This document shows positions 26,013-35,352 of a DNA stretch of 64,000 bases, one piece after another (position 1 is the stretch's first letter; the number at the start of each line of letters is the position of its first letter). The notes under the pieces are model-generated. The model was not told where the DNA came from, ran no database searches, and saw only the letters and a program-made list of their open reading frames with translations. The position numbers and the translations under genes were made by a program. Source of the DNA: an uncultured Bacteroides sp. (GTDB lineage Bacteria; Bacteroidota; Bacteroidia; Cytophagales; Cyclobacteriaceae); contig CABHOV010000017.1 in assembly GCA_902168185.1 (NCBI GenBank), positions 1-64,000 of the forward strand. Direction: 5' to 3'.

Positions 26013-27305
26013 TTAGTAACCTGTCGTGACTTTCGCTTTCAGGTCGTGAAGAATATTGTAAAGCCCGAAGTATGTTCTATTGATATAGATTGCTTCGCCT
26101 ACACCACGCGCTTTTTTAGACTCGCGTAACTCTTTCATGTTGGCAAGGCTTTCCCCAAAAGAAAACAATTCGTTGAAGTAATCGTCATTCGAGAAATCGA
26201 AAACTTCTGAACGGAAAGGTCTTGCCAGGAGCTCTACCAACTTTGTAAATATTCCCAGGAAGAACTCTTTTTCCTTGGCAGTATCTGAAGGATATATAAA
26301 CCGTAACTGCTCGAATACGAAATCACGTTTCTTCTTATCCGTTAATACATCGGCATCCAGCAGACGGAAGTATATATTATAGAAATCATCCGGAATAACT
26401 TTCACGCAGCCGAAGTCTATAATACCAAGTTTGTAATCATTGGTGATTATAAAATTGCCGGGATGCGGATCTGCATGCACGGCGCGAAGCTGGTGCATCT
26501 GGAAATGATAAAAATCCCACATCGCCTGTCCAATCTTATCTGCGGCTCCTGCTGGTAACTCTTTGCCAATCACCTCTCCGAGCATCTTTCCTTCAAGCCA
26601 ATCCATCGTCAGGATTTTTGCTGACGAATGCTCGGGATAGTAATGCGGGAACACTATATTTTTAACATTTTTGCTCCGCTGCGAAAGGTCTATCGAGCGC
26701 TTGAGTTCAAGCGTATAATCCGTCTCCTCAAGCATGCGCACTTCAACCTCTTTGATGAACTCATCATACTCCACCGGGTTGAGATTGAACATCGAGAGCG
26801 CTATAGGCTTGACCATCGCCAGGTCCGATTTAACGCTATCGCCTACCCCAGGATACTGAATCTTCACAGCCAGCTTTTTTCCTTTCAACGTTGCCTGGTG
26901 GACTTGACCCATAGAGGCAGCGTTGACAGCTTTGCGCGTAAAGGTTTCAAACATCTGCTCGGGACTTTTTCCAAAGTGATTCAGAAAGGTTTTCACTACG
27001 AGCGGATAAGACAGAGGCGGAGCGCTATATTGTGCCATAGCAAATTTTTGCTGATACGCTGTCGGCAAAAGATTTTTATCCATGCTCAACATCTGCGCTA
27101 CTTTCAGCGCGCCACCTTTCAATTCACTTAATGAGTTATATATATCGTTCGCATTATCAGCATGCAACTGATCTTTGGTGACGTCTGGGTTCATCAGTTT
27201 CTTACCATAATGCTTCAGGTAATTTGTTCCGATCTTTGCTCCCGTGGTAATAAACTTAGTTGCCCGCTGAACCTTCGTCACCGGAATACGCTCAAATTCT
27301 TTCAT
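26013..27305 (-). CDS. ABC1/AarF/UbiB-like atypical kinase
   Basis: 430 residues. The family motifs are present: an Ala-rich nucleotide loop (NAASMGQVHQA), the Lys in LAVKIQYPG, the catalytic HADPHPGN and the metal-binding IIDFG. The inhibitory KxGQ motif reads KVAQ here (in GGALKVAQMLS). Family members support ubiquinone or other isoprenoid lipid metabolism and have weak ATPase activity. A TetR-type gene lies 58 bp upstream on the same strand, a pairing I know from other Bacteroidota. ATG start. Confidence 0.9.
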   Translation of the reverse strand: MKEFERIPVTKVQRATKFITTGAKIGTNYLKHYGKKLMNPDVTKDQLHADNANDIYNSLSELKGGALKVAQMLSMDKNLLPTAYQQKFAMAQYSAPPLSYPLVVKTFLNHFGKSPEQMFETFTRKAVNAASMGQVHQATLKGKKLAVKIQYPGVGDSVKSDLAMVKPIALSMFNLNPVEYDEFIKEVEVRMLEETDYTLELKRSIDLSQRSKNVKNIVFPHYYPEHSSAKILTMDWLEGKMLGEVIGKELPAGAADKIGQAMWDFYHFQMHQLRAVHADPHPGNFIITNDYKLGIIDFGCVKVIPDDFYNIYFRLLDADVLTDKKKRDFVFEQLRFIYPSDTAKEKEFFLGIFTKLVELLARPFRSEVFDFSNDDYFNELFSFGESLANMKELRESKKARGVGEAIYINRTYFGLYNILHDLKAKVTTGY

Positions 27306-27363
27306 GATCTAGCAGAGGAAGTTAAGGTCTGTGAATGATGCGTGTGAGGTGTCGTTGTGTGAT

Positions 27364-28035
27364 CTACCTTTTATTCTGATACAGAAATTTTCCAAAGTCT
27401 ATCGCTGCATCTACAGCGCCTTTGCCAATCAGGTCAAACGCCAGGTTAACGGATTTCTCAACAGCAGCATCTGTCTTTTCAAAACCAGCGCTGTCGTCTT
27501 CTTTCCAGAATGTTAAAATGAAACCCATGTGAAGCCAGAAAAGTTGTGGATATCGCTTATCCAGAAACGGACGTGTTGCCACCTCTCCTTTTCCTTTACC
27601 TTGATTGAGGATGTTCTCAAAGAATGCTTCGAAAGATTCCCTGAAACCTTTGAGATATCCGGGGGTGAGTTCTAGTCGCTTATGGTGACCAAGCTGCAGC
27701 AAGACGTAACTTCTGTTCGAACGAAGTTCTTCCAGCAAGGCGAAATAGAACATGAGAACTTTTTCGCGACTGGAGAATTCATTGAACGTATTGTCGCTTT
27801 GAAGACGGTTGATGGTCTTATCTATAAATCCTTTCCAGATGCTTCGTTCCAGTGCATCGAAAGATCCAAAGAAAGTATAAAACTCCTCTTCTTTCATGCC
27901 GTTATCCAGGCAGAATTTAAAGATGGATGCCGGTTGCTTTCCTTCCGTGAGAAGGTAGTTGATATAGGCTGACTTTATTCTATCATCCGAAGCCTTGCTC
28001 TCAGATTTTCGAGTGCTCTTTTTCGTAGTTTCCAT
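27364..28035 (-). CDS. TetR/AcrR-like transcriptional regulator
   Basis: 223 residues. The N-terminal helix-turn-helix is divergent (IKSAYINYLLTEGKQPASIF, then GMKEEEFYTFFGSFDALERS), but the layout and the long helical C-terminal part with LFWLHMGFILTFWKEDDS fit the TetR-like proteins that accompany ABC1 kinases in this phylum. A basic Ser/Lys-rich N-terminal tail precedes the domain. Probably controls the downstream kinase gene. Divergent from the TPR gene at 28108. Confidence 0.8.
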   Translation of the reverse strand: METTKKSTRKSESKASDDRIKSAYINYLLTEGKQPASIFKFCLDNGMKEEEFYTFFGSFDALERSIWKGFIDKTINRLQSDNTFNEFSSREKVLMFYFALLEELRSNRSYVLLQLGHHKRLELTPGYLKGFRESFEAFFENILNQGKGKGEVATRPFLDKRYPQLFWLHMGFILTFWKEDDSAGFEKTDAAVEKSVNLAFDLIGKGAVDAAIDFGKFLYQNKR

Positions 28036-28107
28036 TAATACTTTAAACAGGATTTACATCGAAAGGGTTTACAAGAAAGCGATGATTCTTTCGTTATATT
28101 TCCCGTC

Positions 28108-29316
28108 ATGAAAGTGTTTTTAATTTTTTCTCTGCTGACGGCAACCACCGTACTCTTTGCGCAGCAAAAAAAACTTCGCCCGGAAGAGCTTTTTGAACAA
28201 GGCCAGGAAGCTCATGATAATGGCGAGTATGCAAAGGCGCTTACTCTTTTGAATCAATGCCTGACCGATAAACCGGGTTTTACCGAAGCCTATTTTGTGC
28301 GTGCCTCCACGCGTGAACAACTGAAAGACATAGAAGGTGCGCTGACCGACTATAGTATATATCTGGAACAAAAACCGGATAGCCCGGAAGCTTTGTTCAG
28401 CCGTGGGTTGATTCGCTATCAACTAAAAAAATACGACCAGGCTTACGAAGATTTTACACGATACCTCAACGCTCCTCCCGGAGAAACACAAACCATATAC
28501 TTCAACCGATCGCCCAATACAACCGGAGGCAATCAGATCATGACAGCACAAAGTGCTACGCGTCCGCTAATCTATAATTACCTGGGCGTTATTGATCAAA
28601 AACGAAACAACCTGCAGAAGTCTGTTGCCTGGCTCGACTCCGCCATCCGGCTTGCTCCCAAGGAAGCCGACTTTTATGTGAACCGCGGTTTGTCGAAACA
28701 AAGCCTGAAAGATTCAACGGCTGCCCTCAACGACTTCCGGAAAGCATTGTCAATAAATCCAGAACATACTGCAGCCTTGCATAATATAGCGGTGCTCAAG
28801 CGATTAAAGAGAGAGGAAAAAGGACCAGAGGATCCTTTGGAACAAGCCATTGAAAGTGATTCGAGTATGCTTGCCCCTTACCTTGAGCGCGGTTTCCAAC
28901 GTATGGAAGGTGGCTATCTGAAAGGTGCTCTTGATGACTATAATAAAGCACTGGAAATTGAAACACGTGACCCTGAGATCTGGCTGAGTCGCGGCATTGT
29001 TAAAGAACGACTGAAGGATTATCCCGGGGCGTTCTCTGACTATACGAAAGCCATTGACCTAAAGGAGAGTTATGTTAAAGCCTGGATCAACCGCGCCAAC
29101 GTTTTGCTAAAACAGGAGCGCTATGCAGATGCCATCGAGGATTATACCGTGGCCCTGATCTATATACCTGACTCTGCTCCTGCATACTATAATCGCGCGA
29201 TCGCTAAATATAGGATGGACAAGTTAACGGAAGCCTGTGAAGATCTTAAAAAAGCGGAGAGCCTGGGAATGAAACCTGATTCAAAACTGAAAGAGAAAAT
29301 TTGTACGGTTAAATAG
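28108..29316 (+). CDS. Exported TPR repeat protein
   Basis: 402 residues with a signal peptide (MKVFLIFSLLTATTVLFA before QQKK). At least eight TPR units follow (for example AYFVRASTREQLKDIEGALT, ALFSRGLIRYQLKKYDQAYE, DFYVNRGLSKQSLKDSTAAL, AWINRANVLLKQERYADAIE). Likely a periplasmic protein-interaction scaffold. No enzyme domain. ATG start; stands alone between divergent and convergent neighbours. Confidence 0.85.
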   Translation: MKVFLIFSLLTATTVLFAQQKKLRPEELFEQGQEAHDNGEYAKALTLLNQCLTDKPGFTEAYFVRASTREQLKDIEGALTDYSIYLEQKPDSPEALFSRGLIRYQLKKYDQAYEDFTRYLNAPPGETQTIYFNRSPNTTGGNQIMTAQSATRPLIYNYLGVIDQKRNNLQKSVAWLDSAIRLAPKEADFYVNRGLSKQSLKDSTAALNDFRKALSINPEHTAALHNIAVLKRLKREEKGPEDPLEQAIESDSSMLAPYLERGFQRMEGGYLKGALDDYNKALEIETRDPEIWLSRGIVKERLKDYPGAFSDYTKAIDLKESYVKAWINRANVLLKQERYADAIEDYTVALIYIPDSAPAYYNRAIAKYRMDKLTEACEDLKKAESLGMKPDSKLKEKICTVK

Positions 29317-29353
29317 AAATCGGTCTGTTTCTATAAACGATCTTCAGACTATA

Positions 29354-31696
29354 TTATTTATCGGTTACAAAAGACAGGTCAGGTCGCAAGCGTACAAAGA
29401 CTGGCTCGCGATACATTCTGTCGGGAGTAAACTTTGAATAACTTATCTCTGCTATTACCACCGGCTCAAGCCACGTAGTGATGTTCGCATCAACAAACTT
29501 ACCGATGGCAGTAGTGCGTTTTATAGTTGCAGCCTTCTTGAGTTCCTTTACGATTTCCTTAGTCATGGCTTCATCAAAGCCGGTGCCTACCTTGCCGCGA
29601 TATTGCAACTCCTCGCCTACACGCTCTGCCATCTGCAATGCCCCAAAGGTTACAGCACGTTCTCCCTTTCCCTTGGTATACCCGATAATAATAACTTCAG
29701 CCGTTTGACGGATCTTTATCTTCAACCAGCAATCGCTGCGCCTGGCAGGAAAGTATTTACTGGTTTTCTGTTTGGCCATAATACCTTCCAGTTGATGGAC
29801 TCTGGCGGCCTCAAACAATGCGGCCCCATCATTGACAAACTCACTTACGCGATAGGGAGTATCCGGACGCACGGCATCTTTCAACCATTCCTTTCTTTTC
29901 AGCAAAGGCTCATTTACCAATGATCGTCCATCCAGGTATAGGCAATCGAATATATAGCAATATACCGGGTTGCTCTTGGTGAGGTTTTGAATATTGGTTT
30001 CACCACTGCTCATCATCCGGTTGATGACGCGTTTGAAAACAGGTTTACCTTCTGCATCCAGACAAACTATTTCAGCATCGAATAAACCGTTGGTGGCGCG
30101 AAAAGCTTTGTTGCCTTCAAGCAGTTCTGGAAATTGCTTGGTGATGTCGTTATGATTCCGTGTACGCATGGATACCTGTCCATCTTCCAATACAATTAAA
30201 GCGCGGATGCCATCCCACTTCATTTCAAATATATAGTCGTCACCTTTTGGCGGCTTTTCTATAGCTTCCGAAAGCATCGGCTCCACTACTTGCTTCAGGT
30301 AATTAAGTTGTGGCTCATCAACGCGTTCGAGCAGCCACTCCTTCTCTTTCATCTTGTGAATTCTATATTCTCCGTTTACCTCTTTACTGCTTAATCGAAA
30401 GTAAAATCCGTCTTTCTTGTCTTTGGTGATCTGATATTTACCCGTAGCATAAATCCACATCTCCCCTGCACCATATTGTCCTTTGGGAATTTTACCATCG
30501 AAGGTAAGGTACTCCATCGGGTGATCTTCCGTCTGTACAGCAAGTCTCTTTACTCCCGGATATGGAGGAAGTCCTTTTGGGACAGCCCATGATTTCAATA
30601 CACCATCTTGTTCCAGCCGCAAATCGTAATGAAGACGCGAAGCATGATGCCGGTGTACTACAAAACTGTTGCCTGCAGTTTCTGCTTTTATACCAACAGG
30701 CTCTGGCGTTTTTTCAAAATCTCTTTTCTTAGAATAGGTTTCTAATTGCTCGGGTGATTTATGCTTTTTGGATGGCGGTAATTTTTTAGCTGCAGTTTTA
30801 CTTTTCTTTCGATGCGTGTGAAGTTCAACGGCATACGCATCAAAGCCTTCCCATGCATCGCCATCACTGGACAGTTTATCCAACGCGGTGTTGATGTTAA
30901 ACTTTCGTGGATTGTCCAACTGTTCGAGTTCATCCCACGTAAGTGGCATCGATACGGGAGCTCCTACTCTGCCACGCAAGCTATAGGGCGATACTATACT
31001 TTGCCCGGAACGAATGCGATAAATATCGATTAGCACACGACCTTTGCGTGCATCTTTTTTTATTTGAAGTGTTACACTATCCGGTCTTTCCTCTACAAAA
31101 GGTTTCGCTATATCTTCTGCCGCTTCAAATACAGTATGAAAATCCCATTTGGGTTCTATCGGACAACAGATATGAATTCCTTTACCTCCTGTTGTTTTCA
31201 CGAACGGAGTATATCCGAAGGATTCAATATGCTCTTTCAATTCGAGAGCAATCGGAATGAGCTTTGTAAATATATATCCTTCCGGTGGATCAAGATCAAA
31301 GACCATATAATCCGGACTATCAAAATTCGGTTTGCGGCCATGAAGCTGGTGTAACTCCAATGACGCAAGGTTTGCAAGCCACACCAGGGAGGCAGGCTCC
31401 GTTGCAATGATATAGTCTTTCTTCTCTTTACCGAGCGTTACAAACTCAAGCCAGTCGGGTGCCCAATCGGGTCTGTTCTTCTGGTAGAAGCTTTCGCCAT
31501 GTATACCATCGGGGAAACGAATCAGTGTGAGTGCACGCCCTTTTATATGTTGCAGAATGGTTGGCGCTACCGAGAGGTAATATTGAATTACTTCGGCCTT
31601 GACTATATTGTCTTCCGGGAAAAGTGCTTTTTCAAGGTTTGATAACTCAACCTTGCGTTTTCCTACCTGGGCCCATTGTGAGTTTTTCTTTGCCAT
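29354..31696 (-). CDS. ligD: DNA ligase D, multifunctional NHEJ enzyme (POL-PE-LIG order)
   Basis: Fills, trims and seals double-strand breaks with Ku. Domain order: polymerase/primase (about 1-290; catalytic Asp134 and Asp136 in VFDLDPP), 3'-phosphoesterase (about 345-460; HRHHASRLHYDLRLE with His and Asp ligands), ATP-dependent ligase (about 470-780; adenylated Lys493 in FEMKWDG). The longest frame starts at 31753; the ATG at 31696 (MAKKNSQW) overlaps the TGA of the upstream DUF4184 gene as TGATG and is clearly the coupled start, giving 780 residues. This order is the mycobacterial one; Pseudomonas LigD has PE-LIG-POL. Confidence 0.96.
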   Translation of the reverse strand: MAKKNSQWAQVGKRKVELSNLEKALFPEDNIVKAEVIQYYLSVAPTILQHIKGRALTLIRFPDGIHGESFYQKNRPDWAPDWLEFVTLGKEKKDYIIATEPASLVWLANLASLELHQLHGRKPNFDSPDYMVFDLDPPEGYIFTKLIPIALELKEHIESFGYTPFVKTTGGKGIHICCPIEPKWDFHTVFEAAEDIAKPFVEERPDSVTLQIKKDARKGRVLIDIYRIRSGQSIVSPYSLRGRVGAPVSMPLTWDELEQLDNPRKFNINTALDKLSSDGDAWEGFDAYAVELHTHRKKSKTAAKKLPPSKKHKSPEQLETYSKKRDFEKTPEPVGIKAETAGNSFVVHRHHASRLHYDLRLEQDGVLKSWAVPKGLPPYPGVKRLAVQTEDHPMEYLTFDGKIPKGQYGAGEMWIYATGKYQITKDKKDGFYFRLSSKEVNGEYRIHKMKEKEWLLERVDEPQLNYLKQVVEPMLSEAIEKPPKGDDYIFEMKWDGIRALIVLEDGQVSMRTRNHNDITKQFPELLEGNKAFRATNGLFDAEIVCLDAEGKPVFKRVINRMMSSGETNIQNLTKSNPVYCYIFDCLYLDGRSLVNEPLLKRKEWLKDAVRPDTPYRVSEFVNDGAALFEAARVHQLEGIMAKQKTSKYFPARRSDCWLKIKIRQTAEVIIIGYTKGKGERAVTFGALQMAERVGEELQYRGKVGTGFDEAMTKEIVKELKKAATIKRTTAIGKFVDANITTWLEPVVIAEISYSKFTPDRMYREPVFVRLRPDLSFVTDK

Positions 31697-32430
31697 CAGG
31701 CAGTAGTTATACTCCTGAATTTGAATACGCCTCCAATGATCAACGCAAAGCACAGCCCGCTAATGCTGCTCACCACCACATTGCCTAAATTATAGTCTGA
31801 TGAATATATAGCAAAGCGAATGACCACTACTAATGCTGTGATCCCTACGATAATAAGCCAATATATGATTGAAGGTTTTGTGACATTATTTCCCGGTTGA
31901 GGCTTTCGCATATATATGTATATGGCCACGCAGAACAACCCTACAAATGTACTGATGTGCTGGAGAACATAAAAGAGTGGATACTGCGCTCCGTCAAACG
32001 GAATAGCGGTGCCTTTATAGAACCACAGGTTCCGCGCAAAGAATCCGCCGTTGTGTGTGAAGGCATCCCAGAAAATATGAGAAGCAGTGCCTGCTATAGC
32101 AGAAATAAGAAATACGATAGGCCGAGATTTGAGGAACGATATAAAATCAAAAGATAATGTATCCTGAAATCTTTGCTGCAATGTCCATGGTAAGTTGGTA
32201 ATCAGATTTTGCTTTACCACCAAATGAAACAATGCCGATAACAACAGCACAACGGGTATATCAAAATAAAATATACCTTTCAATGTATGACTGTGTTCAC
32301 TCTCTACACTAAGCTTAAAGAAGTACTCAAAGTCAGGCGCCATACTCCCCGCCACCAGCGCAGTTGCAGATACCATTCTTAATCGCAAGAATGGAAGTAC
32401 AATGGCTGGATGGGCTGGTGTAAAAGGCAT
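31696..32430 (-). CDS. DUF4184 membrane protein
   Basis: 244 residues starting MPFTPAHPAIVLPFLRL, the family signature, with GSMAPDFEYF and HIFWDAFTHNGG containing conserved acidic and His residues that look like a metal site. About six membrane helices. Function unknown. The stop codon overlaps the ligD start (TGATG), so the two are translated together. Confidence 0.9.
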   Translation of the reverse strand: MPFTPAHPAIVLPFLRLRMVSATALVAGSMAPDFEYFFKLSVESEHSHTLKGIFYFDIPVVLLLSALFHLVVKQNLITNLPWTLQQRFQDTLSFDFISFLKSRPIVFLISAIAGTASHIFWDAFTHNGGFFARNLWFYKGTAIPFDGAQYPLFYVLQHISTFVGLFCVAIYIYMRKPQPGNNVTKPSIIYWLIIVGITALVVVIRFAIYSSDYNLGNVVVSSISGLCFALIIGGVFKFRSITTA

Positions 32431-32480
32431 TGCTCGCTCCGTTGTTCGTTATAGACTGTTAATCGTTCATTGCTGAATTA

Positions 32481-34025
32481 TTATTCCTCCTTGTCAACAT
32501 CAGCTTTTAATTTATTACTGAGGAAGATCATTCCTACTATAAAAGTAATACCAGCTACTATAATTGGATACCATAACCCGGCTAACGGATCACCGGCCGG
32601 GTTTGATTCTGTTTTACTGAATTCAAACAGACTGGTCGCCAGCAGTGGAGTTAGTCCTCCGAAAATTCCATTGCCTATATGGTACGGTAGCGACATGGAA
32701 GTATAGCGTATGCGAGTTGGAAATAACTCTACCAAAAATGCTGCGATCGGTCCATATACCATGGTGACCAGTACAAGTTGTACGAGGATCAAACCGATCA
32801 TGGCATAGTATGGCTCACCATTGAGCTTGATCTCCTTTTTGCTGTCAACGGTAGTCTGTCCTTGCTGTTTTTTGGTGGTGGTCGTTGTTTCGATTACGTT
32901 GCTGCCGTCATCAAAAACAAGTGTGGTCATTTTTATAGATACAGAATCTTGTGATGACGAAATCCGCGTTGAGGTAGTAATGTTTTTCTCGGAAGGGATT
33001 TCTGTCTTATAAGAAACATCCGTTAACAAGTACATCTGCTTATATATAGGCCGGTATAATACGACAGCCAGTAACATACCGATCATCATAATAACTTTGC
33101 GACCTATCCTGTCGGAGAGCCAGCCGAAGTATATAAAGAGCGGTGTCCCCATCAGCAAAGCGATCGCAATAATATTTCTTGTCTGAACAAATTCAACGTT
33201 ACACGTTTTCTCCAGGAATGTCATGGCATAGAATTGCCCGGTATACCAGATAACACCTTGCCCTGCAGCGGCACCAAACAAAGCGATGAGCACAAGGCGT
33301 AGGTTGGCTTTATTTCCAAAGCTTTCCTTGATGGGATTCTTCGATACTTTTCCTTCTGCCTTTAACTTGGCAAACAGTGGCGATTCATTCATACGCAGTC
33401 GAATGAATATTGAAACGCCTACGAGTATAGATGAAAGTATAAATGGTATACGCCAGCCCCAATCATTAAACTCAGCTATATCCATGGATTCGCGAACACC
33501 CAGGATAACACCTATCGAAACGAAAAGTCCTAACGTAGCAGTAGTCTGTATAAAACTGGTATAAAATCCACGCTTGGATGCGGGAGCGTGCTCAGCTACG
33601 TAGGTTGCTGCACCTCCATACTCTCCTCCCAGGGCAAGGCCTTGAAGTAAACGAAGTACAAGTACTAATATAGGAGCCAGTATACCGATGGTTTCATAGC
33701 CCGGAACAAGACCGATCGCAAACGTAGAGCCTCCCATCAGGATGAGCGTTACCAGAAAGGTATATTTCCTTCCTACAAGATCCCCTAACCTGCCGAACAC
33801 TATGGCGCCAAATGGTCTGACTATAAATCCGGCTGCAAAAGTTGCCAGTGTGGAGAGGAACGCTGCCGTTGGATTTCCCTTCGGGAAAAACTGTTCCGAT
33901 AATATAGTAGCGAGACTTCCAAAAATATAGAAGTCGTACCATTCGATGAGTGTGCCAACGGATGAGGCAGAGATAACGAACCAAAGTGTCTTCTTTTGTT
34001 CTTTGGTAATAGCGGTTTCTGGCAT
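32481..34025 (-). CDS. MFS transporter, metabolite:H+ symporter family, with a Ser/Thr-rich loop
   Basis: 514 residues, twelve membrane helices. Family signs: SSVGTLIEWYDFYIFGSLA at helix 1, GRLGDLVGRKYTF in loop 2-3, GLALGGEYGGAATYVAE in helix 4, and GWLSDRIGRKVIM in loop 8-9. These point to the ProP/KgtP/ShiA group that imports organic acids or osmolytes with protons. An extra hydrophilic stretch of about 75 residues (YKTEIPSEKNITTSTRISSS onward) interrupts the C-terminal half. Substrate unknown. A 9-bp inverted repeat lies just before the ATG. Confidence 0.88.
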   Translation of the reverse strand: MPETAITKEQKKTLWFVISASSVGTLIEWYDFYIFGSLATILSEQFFPKGNPTAAFLSTLATFAAGFIVRPFGAIVFGRLGDLVGRKYTFLVTLILMGGSTFAIGLVPGYETIGILAPILVLVLRLLQGLALGGEYGGAATYVAEHAPASKRGFYTSFIQTTATLGLFVSIGVILGVRESMDIAEFNDWGWRIPFILSSILVGVSIFIRLRMNESPLFAKLKAEGKVSKNPIKESFGNKANLRLVLIALFGAAAGQGVIWYTGQFYAMTFLEKTCNVEFVQTRNIIAIALLMGTPLFIYFGWLSDRIGRKVIMMIGMLLAVVLYRPIYKQMYLLTDVSYKTEIPSEKNITTSTRISSSQDSVSIKMTTLVFDDGSNVIETTTTTKKQQGQTTVDSKKEIKLNGEPYYAMIGLILVQLVLVTMVYGPIAAFLVELFPTRIRYTSMSLPYHIGNGIFGGLTPLLATSLFEFSKTESNPAGDPLAGLWYPIIVAGITFIVGMIFLSNKLKADVDKEE

Positions 34026-34035
34026 GGTGAGGTTG

Positions 34036-34064
34036 TTTCTACTTCCTAGAAAGATAAGTAGAAA
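34036..34064 (-). promoter_or_regulatory. Inverted repeat in front of the MFS gene
   Basis: TTTCTACTT (34036-34044) and AAGTAGAAA (34056-34064) are exact inverses with an 11-base loop, ending 10 bp before the start codon. It may be an operator or a translation-controlling hairpin. Confidence 0.5.
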
Positions 34065-34090
34065 TTGAAAGTCTGCAATTGTATATAACT

Positions 34091-34126
34091 AAAAAAGGGA
34101 AGCTACTTTCGGCAGCTTCCCTTTTT
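34091..34126 (-). terminator. Intrinsic terminator after the gyrA-TPR operon
   Basis: GGGAAGCT / AGCTTCCC with a nine-base loop, flanked by A and T tracts, directly behind the stop of the TPR gene on the minus strand. Confidence 0.85.
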
Positions 34127-34149
34127 CAAGTTATAGATCACATGATCTT

Positions 34150-35343
34150 TTAGTCTTCTACACCTAAAGCTTTCAGCCTTTTGGTAACACGCTCATTGTT
34201 TTTATCGTCAGCGATATAGTAGTATAGCAAGCTAAGTTTATTCAACAACTCGATCTCGGCATCTTTAGAAGGTATCTTCATTTTTTCAGCCTTCTCCAGG
34301 TATGGAATAGCAACTTCACTTTGCTTTACACGCTTCTGAACAAGCTCTTGTTTTTTCTTAGCGTTAGCAGCAGATATACCCAGTGCGTTAACCGCTTGTG
34401 TAGTCTTGTCGATTTCAACCAGGTAGTAGTTTGCAAGATTGAACTGCGCATCGAAATAGTCTGGTTGAATTTTCAGAGCCGCTTCGAAATTTGCTTTCGC
34501 ATCTTCCATCTTGCCAAGTTCTGTGTTCAATACTCCTAACAGGTAAAGGCTTTGTGCATCATTCGGATTTGCCTTAACACTTGCTTGAAGATTTTGTGCC
34601 GCCAAATCATATTTCTTCAGCTGAATCAAAGAGTTCAACTCCACTGCTTTCATATCCTTATGATTAGGAATGATCTTCAATACCTGCTGAGCACTTGCAA
34701 GCGCAGCTTCGAAGTTCTGATCTTCGTATGCAAGCAACGCTGGCATAGTCAACGCCTGTGTTCTTCTTCCACCAAGCTCGGCATACTTCGCCAGATACGT
34801 CATCGTCTTTTGTCTCTCATCTGAATTATAGGCAGCATATCCTGCATACTCATAGAAAGTAGTATCAGGCTTACTTGCCTTGAAGGCTATACCTTTTTCA
34901 AATTGCTTCAATGCTTCTTTAAAGTTCTCAGCGTTGAAAGCCTTATCACCTTTTACAAGGTAAGAGTTGCTGATACTGGTGACCGCCTGATCATACAGGA
35001 TCATTCCTCCATTGTTATCCTGTACAAAGTATGTTGCTGATTTTCCGTTGCTCAGCTCTTCAGCCTTTTTCAAAGAAGCGGCGGCTACTGCACCCAGGTC
35101 CTCCGTTGCGTTATAGCTTGAAGTAGTATCCAATGCACCATAGATCACACCTCTGTAGAACCATGTTTTTCCATCGTTCATTGTTTTTTCATAGGTGGTG
35201 GCCGCATCTATAATTGATTTAGCTTCATCCAGTTTGCCTGACTTCAGAGCTGTTAAAGCCTTGTTGATATTCGGCTTCGCTTCTTTCTGTGCCAGCACGA
35301 TTCCTGGTATGATAAGAAGTAATAAAACGGTTATCTTTTTCAT
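34150..35343 (-). CDS. Exported TPR repeat protein downstream of gyrA
   Basis: 397 residues with a signal peptide (MKKITVLLLLIIPGIVLA before QKEA) and six or more TPR units (for example NAENFKEALKQFEKGIAFKA, AQSLYLLGVLNTELGKMEDA, FDAQFNLANYYLVEIDKTTQ). Periplasmic scaffold of unknown partner. It begins 9 bp after the gyrA stop, so the two are co-transcribed; gyrA followed by a TPR gene is a conserved arrangement in Bacteroidota. Confidence 0.88.
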   Translation of the reverse strand: MKKITVLLLLIIPGIVLAQKEAKPNINKALTALKSGKLDEAKSIIDAATTYEKTMNDGKTWFYRGVIYGALDTTSSYNATEDLGAVAAASLKKAEELSNGKSATYFVQDNNGGMILYDQAVTSISNSYLVKGDKAFNAENFKEALKQFEKGIAFKASKPDTTFYEYAGYAAYNSDERQKTMTYLAKYAELGGRRTQALTMPALLAYEDQNFEAALASAQQVLKIIPNHKDMKAVELNSLIQLKKYDLAAQNLQASVKANPNDAQSLYLLGVLNTELGKMEDAKANFEAALKIQPDYFDAQFNLANYYLVEIDKTTQAVNALGISAANAKKKQELVQKRVKQSEVAIPYLEKAEKMKIPSKDAEIELLNKLSLLYYYIADDKNNERVTKRLKALGVED

Positions 35344-35352
35344 TGTTATAAT

